Source of the DNA: Candidatus Villigracilaceae bacterium
Lineage (GTDB): Bacteria > Chloroflexota > Anaerolineae > Anaerolineales > Villigracilaceae
DNA length: 64,000 bases
NCBI GenBank assembly: GCA_026645935.1
Contig: JAPKMP010000006.1
Location: forward strand, 62,001 to 126,000
Direction: 5' to 3'
Shown: positions 24,707 through 32,429 of the stretch, in pieces
Numbering within the stretch: position 1 is the first letter of the stretch
Layout: the number at the start of each line of letters is the position of its first letter
Notes under the pieces: model-generated
Databases searched by the model: none
Told to the model about the DNA's origin: nothing
What the model saw: the letters and a program-made list of their open reading frames with translations, nothing else
Position numbers and translations under genes: made by a program

Positions 24707-25857
24707 TTCAATGGATACTTTCCAAGTTCGTGCCCGGCTTCGAAAAAAGCGAGCATGTTCTCGAGCGGGATGTCGTTGCTGAAATTGTGGGCAGGCGCTA
24801 GAATGTAACCGCCGCCCTCGCCCATCTGCTCGATGCGCAGACGCACCTCCCGGCGCACGTCTTCAACTTTCCCGTTGTTGAGAACCGTCTTCACATCCAC
24901 GCCGCCCTGGAAGGTGAGGTCTTTGCCAAAGTCGCGTTTCAACTCGACCGGGTCCATGCCGCGCAGATGCCCCTCGATGGGATTGAGGATCTCGAAGCCC
25001 GTCTCGATCAGGTCAGGGATGAACTTTCGGATCGCGCCGTCGTTGTGCAGCAGCACCTTCGCGTTGGGCGCTTTCTTCTTGATCATATCGATGGATTTTT
25101 TATATCGCGGCTTGAAGTATTTGGCATACACCGTCGGGTTGAACATGGGACCGGCGTTCGTGCCGTAATCATCCGCCATTTCAACGACCTGCACATACGG
25201 TCCGACCACGTTGAGAAAGGCATCATAGAAACCGTCCAGCACCTCCGCAAGTTTGCCGAGCAGATAATCGAAAATGTGCGTATCCATCACGGTGAGGAGC
25301 AGGGCATTTTCCATGCCGACCAGCGCGCGGGTCATTTCCCACAGGTTGCCGTAGACCGGGCGGTGCGCGACAAGGGCGAAATTGGTGTTGTAATATAGGT
25401 GTTCCACTTCTTCCTTTACCCCCTCCAAGCGAACTGGGTCGTACGGATCGGGCCATGGATAATTCTCGATCTTTTCGATGGACAAATCCTTGCCCAATGG
25501 CGCGCCATGCAGGTCGTAGTAACCGGAGACCAACCGGTGGGTGATACCCCACTCGTCCACAAACTCCTGGAATTCCCCGATCATCGAATTGGCGACGTAA
25601 TTCTTCGGCGGGCGGATGTGGATGAAGCGGAAGTCGGTCCCGAGTTTGTCGAGGATGGGGTTGTAATCCGGCGTGGTGTAGAAGCCCACCAGCGTGCGCC
25701 GCGGCACATCCTGCACCCCGAAGTGATCCCGAAGCAGAACGTATCTCTGCTCCGTCAGGTGATTGGCTGACCCTCCCAGGGTGATCGGAACGCGGTCCGG
25801 TTCCTTGTGGTTCAAGGCAGCCGTGACGCGCTCACGCGGCGTCAATGATCCAGACAT
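24703..25857 (-). CDS. Uroporphyrinogen decarboxylase (URO-D) family corrinoid methyltransferase
   Basis: This is a 384-aa protein of the URO-D superfamily, starting with LTPRERVTAALNHKEPDRVP, the usual entry of MtaA/MtbA-type and O-demethylase-type methyltransferases. Zinc-binding-like residues occur in LLHNDGAIRKFIPDLI and FQGGVDV; the C-terminus GGGYILAPAHNFSNDIPLEN is typical. True haem-pathway HemE differs in these places. It is the first gene of the operon, and a corrinoid protein is the last. I infer transfer of a methyl group between an O-methylated substrate or another acceptor and that corrinoid protein. Confidence 0.85.
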   Translation of the reverse strand: MSGSLTPRERVTAALNHKEPDRVPITLGGSANHLTEQRYVLLRDHFGVQDVPRRTLVGFYTTPDYNPILDKLGTDFRFIHIRPPKNYVANSMIGEFQEFVDEWGITHRLVSGYYDLHGAPLGKDLSIEKIENYPWPDPYDPVRLEGVKEEVEHLYYNTNFALVAHRPVYGNLWEMTRALVGMENALLLTVMDTHIFDYLLGKLAEVLDGFYDAFLNVVGPYVQVVEMADDYGTNAGPMFNPTVYAKYFKPRYKKSIDMIKKKAPNAKVLLHNDGAIRKFIPDLIETGFEILNPIEGHLRGMDPVELKRDFGKDLTFQGGVDVKTVLNNGKVEDVRREVRLRIEQMGEGGGYILAPAHNFSNDIPLENMLAFFEAGHELGKYPLK

Positions 25858-25871
25858 GAAAATCTCCTACA

Positions 25872-25934
25872 TTCACACTTATGAATTGATAATCACATAT
25901 GTGAATTATAGGGTATTTGGATGGCGCCTGTCAA
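25872..25934 (-). promoter_or_regulatory. Operon promoter with two operator-like sites
   Basis: On the minus strand a consensus TTGACA (25929-25934) is followed 18 bp later by a consensus TATAAT (25905-25910). Directly downstream lies the palindrome TCACATATGTGA (25893-25904), and 20 bp further the related TTCACACTTATGAA (25872-25885). The repeated half-site TTCACA spaced by two helical turns over the start site suggests repressor control, most likely by the operon's SorC regulator. Confidence 0.75.
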
Positions 25935-25970
25935 CAGGTTTCACAAAGTCATGACAAATGTCATACGATT

Positions 25971-27011
25971 TCACAAATCGGGATTGACGACCATTTTGAC
26001 CACCTCACCCGCCATCATACGCTTCAGCGCCTGCTCCACCTGATCCAGCGAAACCTCCCCGCTCAACAGCGGAGCGACATTGACCGACCCGGAGACAATC
26101 AGGTCGAACGCCTCGCGCGCCTCTGCCGCCGTCCCGCCATGCATGTTGAGCAGGTCAATCTCACCGTAGTGGACGCGAGCTGCGTCCACCGCGACCTTTG
26201 TTCCGCTTGGCAAGCCGCCAAACCACAGCACCCGTCCGCCCCGCCGGACTGCCTCCACTGAAGTTTCCCACGTGGACTTGGTTCCGGCGCACTCGATGAC
26301 CAGATCCGCGCCGAAACCGTGCGTCAGCTCGCGGACTGTTGTCAATGCATCCTGTTCCTTCGCATTCACCAAATGCGTGGCACCAAGTTCTTTCGCCACC
26401 GACAGCCGCGCCGGACTGTGACCGATGGCGATCACCTGACCTGCCCCGGAGCGCAACAACAACTGGATGAATATCAAACTGATCGGTCCGCCCGCGCCAA
26501 GGATTGCCACTGTTTCTCCCGGCTGTACCGCCACCTTGTGCCAGCCATGCACCACCGTGACCAGCGGCTCCAGCAACGCTGCATGAGCATACGGGATGTG
26601 AGCGGGGATCTCGAACGTTGTTTTGCGCACTATAGAAGCCGGGATGATCATGCACTCTGCGAATGCGCCGAAGTTGTATACCAGGTTCTCGCACAAGTTT
26701 CCCTGTCCGCGCTGGCAGTAATAACATTCCCCACACTCGGCAAAGACGTTTGCCGTGACGCGCATTCCTTCATAGAATTGCGTCACCCCTTTCCCAACCT
26801 TCACCACATCCCCTCCGAACTCGTGACCAAATACGAACGGCGGCGGGAATTTGGGATGCCCGCGCCGGTAGGTTTTCACGTCCGTACCGCAAGTGGTCGC
26901 CGCTCGAACTTTGACCAGAAGCTCCCCCTCCTTCGGCTCGGGAATGGGAAGACTCTGCAACTCGATTTGCTCTGGTCCGAGATAGACCGCCGCACGCATT
27001 TCTTTTCTCAT
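25971..27011 (-). CDS. Zinc-dependent alcohol/polyol dehydrogenase (MDR superfamily)
   Basis: This is a 346-aa dehydrogenase of the sorbitol/threonine dehydrogenase type. Catalytic zinc ligands are Cys41 (TTCGTD) and His63-Glu64 (FGHEFGG). The structural zinc site is CGECYYCQRGQGNLC (Cys93, 96, 99, 107). The NAD-binding motif appears as AILGAGGPISL. It should oxidise a polyol or polyol phosphate such as galactitol-1-phosphate to a ketose. It lies upstream of the operon promoter on the same strand, so it belongs to the same regulon but has its own transcript or reads into the operon. A GGAGGAAAC box precedes the start. Confidence 0.92.
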   Translation of the reverse strand: MRKEMRAAVYLGPEQIELQSLPIPEPKEGELLVKVRAATTCGTDVKTYRRGHPKFPPPFVFGHEFGGDVVKVGKGVTQFYEGMRVTANVFAECGECYYCQRGQGNLCENLVYNFGAFAECMIIPASIVRKTTFEIPAHIPYAHAALLEPLVTVVHGWHKVAVQPGETVAILGAGGPISLIFIQLLLRSGAGQVIAIGHSPARLSVAKELGATHLVNAKEQDALTTVRELTHGFGADLVIECAGTKSTWETSVEAVRRGGRVLWFGGLPSGTKVAVDAARVHYGEIDLLNMHGGTAAEAREAFDLIVSGSVNVAPLLSGEVSLDQVEQALKRMMAGEVVKMVVNPDL

Positions 27012-27051
27012 GTTTCCTCCGCCTTGAATGACTGGTGTTGCATATTGCGTA

Positions 27052-27867
27052 TCAAGGCATGATCCGAATCCAGACCGCCCCGCTCACAGTTCGGATCTGC
27101 AATGCGCCGTCGCCTGCCCCAAATTTTCCGTCGCACCAGCGCGTGGATGAATTGATGCCAGATAACATGCAAGCCATGTCGCCGCTGGTGGATTGCGCGG
27201 AAAGCGTCAGCGTGGAATCCGCTTCGAGAGTCACATCCACAGGTCCATGGTCGGTTTCGAGGCGGACATTGTCGCCCGCATGAATCAAGCCGGTGAAGTT
27301 AATCGTTCCCATGATCGTCGAGACGCCAATATCCCCATTCACGCCATCGAAAGTCAACAAGCCGTAATTTCCAACGACGCTGATAATTCCCGCGCTGTTC
27401 TTCGCGGTCACACCCCCGCGGTTGGAACGCGCCGTCACCATCCCTTGAACATCTTCGATCAAAATGTCGCCCGAAACCGAAGCTGCTTCCACCTCACCCG
27501 TGTAATCACGCACTATTATGGAGGCAGAGTCGGTCTTGATTGTCAACGCGACATTATTTGGAATGCCAATCTCCAAATGAATCGGTGGATTCGAAGATCG
27601 CTTTCCTGTGTATTTGATAACATACTGGATTTGATCGTTCACCGTCGTCACGTTATATTCGGTTTGATCGGGGGAGAGTGTTTGACCAGCAACGCTCACA
27701 TGCCCCTCTTCGCCGCCGTGAACGGTCACCAAGCCCATGTTGAGGTGTATTAACACAGATTGACCTTCAGCTATTTGCGAAACGCGAACTGGCAGTTGAA
27801 TGGGCGGGTTCCCAGACGCGCAGGCGAAGAGAAACAGGCACAGGGGGACGGAAACGATTTTTTTCAC
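27052..27867 (-). CDS. DUF4097-type beta-helical lipoprotein
   Basis: This is a 271-aa predicted lipoprotein with signal peptide and lipobox (CLFLFAC, Cys about 16). The mature protein is built from short beta-strand repeats of the DUF4097 kind, for example ASVSGDILIEDVQGMVTARS followed by GVTAKNSAGIISV, a putative adhesin-like right-handed beta fold. The function of the family is unknown; members are often next to membrane-stress regulators, but none is here. It ends 40 bp upstream of the dehydrogenase gene. Confidence 0.75.
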   Translation of the reverse strand: MKKIVSVPLCLFLFACASGNPPIQLPVRVSQIAEGQSVLIHLNMGLVTVHGGEEGHVSVAGQTLSPDQTEYNVTTVNDQIQYVIKYTGKRSSNPPIHLEIGIPNNVALTIKTDSASIIVRDYTGEVEAASVSGDILIEDVQGMVTARSNRGGVTAKNSAGIISVVGNYGLLTFDGVNGDIGVSTIMGTINFTGLIHAGDNVRLETDHGPVDVTLEADSTLTLSAQSTSGDMACMLSGINSSTRWCDGKFGAGDGALQIRTVSGAVWIRIMP

Positions 27868-27891
27868 GACTGGATGATGATGAGACTAAGT

Positions 27892-28057
27892 TTACCTCAT
27901 CATCATCTTCGGTCTGTATTGCAGCGCATCCGCCAGGTGCGGTGATTCAATATCCTCTCCCTGTCATATCCGCAATCGTTCGCGATAAATCCAGGATGCG
28001 ATGATAGTCGCGCACCGACAATTTGAGTTGACCCTTGTACAGCACAATGCTGTCACC
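27892..28057 (-). pseudogene. C-terminal remnant of YifB/ComM-like Mg-chelatase-family ATPase
   Basis: The minus strand reads LKLSVRDYHRILDLSRTIAD and, after a one-base shift, DIESPHLADALQYRPKMM before a stop codon at 27892-27894. This is the C-terminal helical end of YifB/ComM proteins (SARAYHRVLKLARTIADL...PHLAEAIQYR in intact members). The ATPase core is missing and the frame is broken, so it is a decayed fragment. It abuts a GH1 fragment on the opposite strand. Confidence 0.78.
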
Positions 28058-28063
28058 CGCATC

Positions 28064-28253
28064 AGGCCTTGATATGCGCGGGCATAAGATCTGGTCGCTG
28101 GTGGATGACTTCGAATGGGAATATGGCTTTTCCAAACGCTTCGGCCTGACCCATACCGACTATGTCACCCAGAAGTGTGTCGCCAAGAATTCAGGGGAGT
28201 TGTATGCAGATGTCACTCGGAAAAAGGGGGGGCTGAACGAACCAAGCGAATAA
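28064..28253 (+). pseudogene. C-terminal remnant of a GH1 beta-glucosidase
   Basis: The plus strand encodes GLDMRGHKIWSLVDDFEWEY followed by GFSKRFGLTHTDYVTQK. These match the last conserved block of glycoside hydrolase family 1 (GVDVRGYFVWSLLDNFEW and the KRFGI.YVDY segment), including the substrate-contacting W and E/W residues. The catalytic glutamates and the first ~380 residues are absent. The fragment ends at the native C-terminus followed by unrelated residues. It is fused end to end with the YifB remnant. Confidence 0.82.
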
Positions 28254-28261
28254 AAAGGCTC

Positions 28262-28415
28262 TTCGTGATAAACTTTCTAAATGACCACCGTGACCGCCCA
28301 AGCGTTTTCTAATATCGCCTTCACTAAATATCGATTGGCAAGACTCCATTGAACTAACCGCAAGGTTTGTTTTGGGGAAAACTTGTCTCAAGTTGATATG
28401 TTTTTTTCAGCCAAA
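28262..28415 (+). repeat. Dispersed repeat copy 1 (mvaD-N-terminus-like)
   Basis: ATG 28281 opens a 23-codon ORF, MTTVTAQAFSNIAFTKYRLA and three more residues, ending with TGA at 28352 and followed by AACTAACCGCAAGG. The peptide resembles the start of mevalonate (di)phosphate decarboxylases (TAxAHPNIAxIKYWG), but diverges after the Lys-Tyr. Similarity to copy 2 continues to about 28415. The upstream GGTATCATC box of the other copies is not conserved here. The rest of 28416-28548 shows nothing. Confidence 0.7.
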
Positions 28416-28548
28416 CAAAATAAACAACCGTCATGAGACCCAGAGCGGGGCAGGCTTTACAGTTTACCCTGTTTTTTTACCTAAGTGCCTATCGTGCTGA
28501 TTGGGAATCTTCGGTTGCCTAATGAAATCGATATTGATCAGGAGGCAT

Positions 28549-30912
28549 TTATTCCTCTAACGCCAAAGCGATAGCCTGTTCGGGTGACATCGCGTAGCCC
28601 TCCGACCATGCGGAGGCATAAACTTCCTCTACAAGTTGAGTACGCGCCTGGGTGATCGAGGCAGCATAGTCCCTCTGATAGGTCGGCGGGAGAGGCTCGT
28701 TGATCGCTTCACGCCAAGACGCCGCCGCGCCCCAAAGACGCGCTGCTCGCTTCGCATCCCCCAGCGCCGCGGCAACCAATGCCAGAGCTTCCAGCGAGAA
28801 CGGTGGGCCGAACTTATTTCCTGAATTCAGATAAAGGGACAGGGATTCTTTAAACATTCCTGTTGCACGCTTGTAATCAGCGCGCAGACGCACCACATCT
28901 GCCAGACCGCCAAGCGACCAACCCCTCAGGTAATCATCCCCCAACTCCTGGGTAAGGTGCAGACTCTCTTCCCAGCTTGTGGCAGCGCGCTCCATATCTC
29001 CCATCCTGAACCACGTATCGCCCAACCAGAGGAGTGCGTAGGCGATCTCCCAACGCTCGCCAGTTGCCCGAAGCAGGCGCAAACTCTCTTCGAGCGACTC
29101 TATTGCCTCCTCTTCCTTGCCGCCCCAGTGAAGGCTTGCGCCCAGGTCAGCAAGTACTAGGCCTGCGCCTCGGTCGTCTCCAATTTCTCGATATAACTTA
29201 ATGCTTGATTCTGCAAAGGCTTTGGCTCGAATGTAATCGCCTGAACCGGTTGCCAGGATGGAGGATGCGCGCAGCGCTTTGGCCCGCTCTTTGCCATGGG
29301 TGCCGATGCCAGAGGCAAGGATCTTCTCCAGCCATAGATTGCCTTCACTTAGATGACCCTTATTGTGCCAGAACCATGCCAGCGCCCCTGCCATTTTCAG
29401 TCCCGCTTCGATTTGATTGCTTTCCAGCGACCATGCCAACGCGACCCGCAAGTTATCATGGTCCAACTCCAATCGATTCTTCCAGTCCTGCTGCCCGACA
29501 CCAAATAAGTAAGGCTCTGTCTCTTCCGCGACGCGCAGGTAGTGATTAAGATGACGATCCTGGATCAAGTTCGATTCTCCGGTCTCATTCAGTTTATCTC
29601 TGGCATACTGACGGATTGGCTCAAGAAACCGGTAACGAGGTTGATCCTGCTGTTCGACGAGCAGCAGTGATTTGTCCACGAGGCGTGAAAGCGCATCGAG
29701 GATCGATTGATTGGAATCCAGAAGCGCCACGGATTCGAGCGCCTCTAATGTAAAACCACCAGCAAAGACTGAAAGTTGTCGAAAAAGTTCTCTTTCCGTT
29801 TCTGTCAGCAGCTCATAGCTCCAATCCAGGGCCGCGCGCAATGTTTGTTGTCGTGAGGCCGCGATCCGGCTACCGCTGGTTAACAAGGCAAAACGGTCAT
29901 CGAGCCGTGCGGCGATTTGCTCTATGGATAACGTCTTGACGCGCGCGGCAATCAATTCGATGGCTAATGGCAATCCATCGAGTTGTGAGCAGATGGATAC
30001 GACAGCCCGGATGTTTTCGGGGTTCAATGCGAAATCGGAACGAGCTGCGCGGGCACGCTCGGCAAACAGGGCCAGCGCTGGAAACTCCGAAACGGTTTCT
30101 ACGTCAATAATGGAGTATTCTTTTGGCATATCCAGTGCAGGGACCGAATAAAGCCATTCACCCGGGATTCCCAGCGCTTCGCGGCTGGTAGTGAGAATTT
30201 TTAAGCGGGAGCAGGCCGATAGGAGGGATGAGGCGAGCCGAGCCACATCCTCGATCAGGTGCTCGCAATTATCCAACACAAGCAGCATGCGTTTGTTCCC
30301 AATGCCCTCGATGAGATGTTCCTCGGGAGACAGGTTATTCTTTTCAATATATCCAAGCGCTTGTGAAATGGCAGAAGGTATCAAAGATGGTTGATCCAGC
30401 GGGGACAGCACGACGAAGAAAACGCCATCGGAGAATTCATCCAGTGACCTGCTTGCCGAAGCGATACTCAGGCGCGTCTTCCCGATTCCCGGCGCGCCAA
30501 TCAAGGTAACCAGGCGGATATCTGGATTGGTCAAATAGTCGTGGATCGCTGTAATATCCTTATCCCGTCCAATCAAGGAGGTAAAGGTTGCCGGTACATT
30601 CGAACGGGAACGCTGGGCTATTGCAGTGTGTGTTGAGATGCGCCAGGGGGCCTCTTCATCCCCCAGGCTAGGGGTAGAACTCCAGTCGCCACGCGCGAAC
30701 CGCAAAAAGGCTGTTCTTTCAGTTAGGGGGATCTTGAAGATTTCAGCCAGCAGCCCGGCAATTTGCGCTGAGGGACGCCGTTCCTCTTCTTCAAGTTTCC
30801 GGATCATTGACACGGAACACCCGACGCGGTCAGCCAGGGCTTCGCGAGTGAGATCGAATGCTTTTCTCTTGAGCCTGAGCCAAGAGCCGAAAGAGTGTTG
30901 TTCCTGCATCAA
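28549..30912 (-). CDS. XRE-type HTH / NB-ARC STAND ATPase with TPR region
   Basis: This is a 787-aa regulator. It has an N-terminal XRE helix-turn-helix (LTREALADRVGCSVSMIRKL, residues ~19-40), an NB-ARC ATPase with Walker A GAPGIGKTRLS and Walker B RMLLVLDNCEHL, a GLPLAIE motif, and tetratricopeptide-like repeats from about residue 480. The architecture is shared with AfsR-like and SARP-associated STAND regulators of Actinobacteria and Chloroflexota. It probably binds the GTGGCACT sites in its own upstream region. It is divergent from a small secreted protein gene, which is a likely target. The ligand is unknown. Confidence 0.9.
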   Translation of the reverse strand: MMQEQHSFGSWLRLKRKAFDLTREALADRVGCSVSMIRKLEEEERRPSAQIAGLLAEIFKIPLTERTAFLRFARGDWSSTPSLGDEEAPWRISTHTAIAQRSRSNVPATFTSLIGRDKDITAIHDYLTNPDIRLVTLIGAPGIGKTRLSIASASRSLDEFSDGVFFVVLSPLDQPSLIPSAISQALGYIEKNNLSPEEHLIEGIGNKRMLLVLDNCEHLIEDVARLASSLLSACSRLKILTTSREALGIPGEWLYSVPALDMPKEYSIIDVETVSEFPALALFAERARAARSDFALNPENIRAVVSICSQLDGLPLAIELIAARVKTLSIEQIAARLDDRFALLTSGSRIAASRQQTLRAALDWSYELLTETERELFRQLSVFAGGFTLEALESVALLDSNQSILDALSRLVDKSLLLVEQQDQPRYRFLEPIRQYARDKLNETGESNLIQDRHLNHYLRVAEETEPYLFGVGQQDWKNRLELDHDNLRVALAWSLESNQIEAGLKMAGALAWFWHNKGHLSEGNLWLEKILASGIGTHGKERAKALRASSILATGSGDYIRAKAFAESSIKLYREIGDDRGAGLVLADLGASLHWGGKEEEAIESLEESLRLLRATGERWEIAYALLWLGDTWFRMGDMERAATSWEESLHLTQELGDDYLRGWSLGGLADVVRLRADYKRATGMFKESLSLYLNSGNKFGPPFSLEALALVAAALGDAKRAARLWGAAASWREAINEPLPPTYQRDYAASITQARTQLVEEVYASAWSEGYAMSPEQAIALALEE

Positions 30913-30946
30913 TTTCTAAATAAATAGATTCGCTTTAGATTAAAAA

Positions 30947-30975
30947 GTGGCACTTTTTGTGGCACTTAGTGCCAC
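30947..30975. promoter_or_regulatory. Operator array GTGGCACT between divergent genes
   Basis: GTGGCACT occurs at 30947-30954 and 30959-30966 as a direct repeat with 12-bp period, and inverted at 30968-30975, so that 30959-30975 is a perfect 17-bp palindrome around one T. The site lies between the XRE-STAND gene (-) and the small secreted protein gene (+) and is a good candidate for binding by the XRE domain. Confidence 0.75.
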
Positions 30976-31071
30976 CAAACCGGAGAGCCGATTTGCTAAA
31001 GTATGGACATCGTAGAGACCGACTCAGGTTTCTGAAACATTATAACTGGTTGAACCAAAAAGGAGATCAAA

Positions 31072-31404
31072 ATGTTCAAAAATAGTTTTCTTGTTGTCCT
31101 TGGAGCTCTATCCCTGTTATTGGTCGCGATGGCGGTTTCGTTCCCGCTCTCCAACTCATCAACATTGGTTGAGCGCGGCCGAACTGCTGACGCGGCGCGC
31201 TGGACCGCGATGGGAGAGTACTACGGGGAGTTGGAAGAATCCCCGCTTCAACGCAGCCGGGCTGCCGATGCCGCGCGCTGGATGGCGATGACGGAACGCT
31301 ATCAAAGCACGGAAGGAGCGGAGAACCTTTCACGCGGTCAAGCCGCCGATGCATCCCGCTGGACGGCAATGGCCAACTATTACCAGCAAGTGTTTGGAAA
31401 GTAG
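31072..31404 (+). CDS. Small secreted protein with three ADAARW repeats
   Basis: This is a 110-aa protein with an N-terminal hydrophobic signal or anchor (residues 5-26). Three copies of a ~24-29 residue unit follow: GRTADAARWTAMGEYY, SRAADAARWMAMTERY and GQAADASRWTAMANYY. No catalytic motif. I do not recognise a characterised family; the amphipathic repeats suggest helical, surface-exposed or self-associating segments. A consensus AAAGGAG site precedes the ATG. It is divergent from the XRE-STAND regulator and probably controlled by it. Confidence 0.7.
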   Translation: MFKNSFLVVLGALSLLLVAMAVSFPLSNSSTLVERGRTADAARWTAMGEYYGELEESPLQRSRAADAARWMAMTERYQSTEGAENLSRGQAADASRWTAMANYYQQVFGK

Positions 31405-31479
31405 ACATGGTTCGGACCATTCAGGTTCTCTGATGGGTAAGTGCCTCTTCTCCTCAACTTCTTCCCAAACATATGTCGG

Positions 31480-31514
31480 CGGTCCTGCACTGGTATCTAA
31501 CCAGTGCAGGACCG
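31480..31514 (+). terminator. Hairpin after the ADAARW protein gene
   Basis: Perfect 15-bp arms CGGTCCTGCACTGGT / ACCAGTGCAGGACCG with a 5-nt loop, followed by GAAAAAGTTTT. It lacks a clean U tract, so it may be a terminator or an mRNA-stabilising hairpin between the two small genes. Confidence 0.6.
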
Positions 31515-31543
31515 GAAAAAGTTTTCCATGAACGGAGATTAAA

Positions 31544-32047
31544 ATGTATACCAATCATTTATTCAATTTTTGGGTCGCCACAACGTTGTTCTTGGCAGCA
31601 GGTTGCGCGCCGAGGACTGAACCGACACTGGCGAGTGACCCGGGTGCTGCGCCGGGCGCGTCGCCGACATTCATTTCCACTGAGGAGCCCACGCTTGTGC
31701 CAACTGTCACGCCACAACCCGCGCCAACAGTGCCCGCAATCGACCCTGAATCCAATTTCCCCACCGGGAAATTTCTATGGCCCGATGGCAAAACGTATTT
31801 CTTGTTTACTCAGGATGGAAGATGGACCCATACGGATGGAAAGGATCCTCTTAATATGGGTAGATTCAAAGTGGAAGGCGACACTTATATCCAGATATCC
31901 AATCTCCATTGCCCGGGTCCAATGAGTTTTAAATTCACGTTTGACGGCGCGAATCTTACCTTTAACCTTACCGAGCAGAGCCGGAACGATCCCTGTGGCG
32001 ACAGGAAAAGCTTCTACGACAATGTAACTTACACGCTTATACCGTAA
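31544..32047 (+). CDS. Hypothetical lipoprotein with Pro/Thr-rich linker
   Basis: This is a 167-aa predicted lipoprotein. The signal peptide ends in LFLAAGC (lipobox, Cys about 21), followed by a Thr/Pro-rich spacer to residue ~70, and a small beta-rich domain (TGKFLWPDGKTYFLFTQDG...GRFKVEGDTYIQI...TLIP). The C-terminal domain resembles lipocalin-like, META-type domains in pattern only. The function is unknown. It is preceded by a hairpin and ends at a strong terminator-like hairpin. Confidence 0.65.
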   Translation: MYTNHLFNFWVATTLFLAAGCAPRTEPTLASDPGAAPGASPTFISTEEPTLVPTVTPQPAPTVPAIDPESNFPTGKFLWPDGKTYFLFTQDGRWTHTDGKDPLNMGRFKVEGDTYIQISNLHCPGPMSFKFTFDGANLTFNLTEQSRNDPCGDRKSFYDNVTYTLIP

Positions 32048-32052
32048 TACAT

Positions 32053-32099
32053 TTGAAGAGAAAGCCTCGCGAATTCTCATCGCGAGGCTTTCTCTTCAA
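32053..32099 (+). terminator. Strong hairpin terminator after the lipoprotein gene
   Basis: Perfect 20-bp arms (TTGAAGAGAAAGCCTCGCGA at 32053-32072 and its complement at 32080-32099) with a 7-nt loop, starting 5 nt after the stop codon. There is no U tract beyond the stem, but the location and stability suit a terminator. Confidence 0.75.
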
Positions 32100-32203
32100 T
32101 CGACATCCCCGCCCGCATCATGTAAACTCCCTACATGGACATTGACCCTTGACCTCTACCGTCACGAAGTCTGCGTTTCGACCAATGACTGATCGGGTAA
32201 TGC

Positions 32204-32383
32204 GAGGTTATTGAACTCATGGCACAAGGCGCAGGTAATAAGGATATTGCCGATAAACTGGTGATAAGCGGCAAGACGGTCAGCAACTATATCACCAATA
32301 TCTTTAGCAAATTACAGGTAGCAGACCGGGCTCAGGCTGTTCTTCGCGCTCGCGATGCGGGTCTTGGAAATAAACGCAATTGA
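32204..32383 (+). pseudogene. Remnant of a LuxR/NarL-type HTH domain
   Basis: The plus strand reads EVIELMAQGAGNKDIADKLV, ISGKTVSNYITNIFSKLQVA, DRAQAVLRARDAG and stops at 32381. This is the classic four-helix LuxR HTH at the end of NarL-family regulators. The preceding TDR residues are in another frame (MTDR at about 32186), so a one-base indel has broken the gene, and no receiver domain is found upstream. It is a fragment in a decayed region. Confidence 0.8.
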
Positions 32384-32429
32384 ATGTATTTGACTGGTTG
32401 AATTGGTACTTTTCATGCGTTGCAAACCC

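Noticed and set aside
24703-25857. Haem-pathway uroporphyrinogen decarboxylase (hemE)
   Set aside because: Sequence pattern and operon context with a corrinoid protein fit the methyltransferase branch of the superfamily; no other haem genes are nearby.
28281-28352. Integron attC site for the dispersed repeats
   Set aside because: The AACTAAC tail recalls attC core sites, but RYYYAAC/GTTRRRY boxes are not matched on either side, no long imperfect hairpin is formed, copies do not follow gene cassettes and no integrase gene is present.
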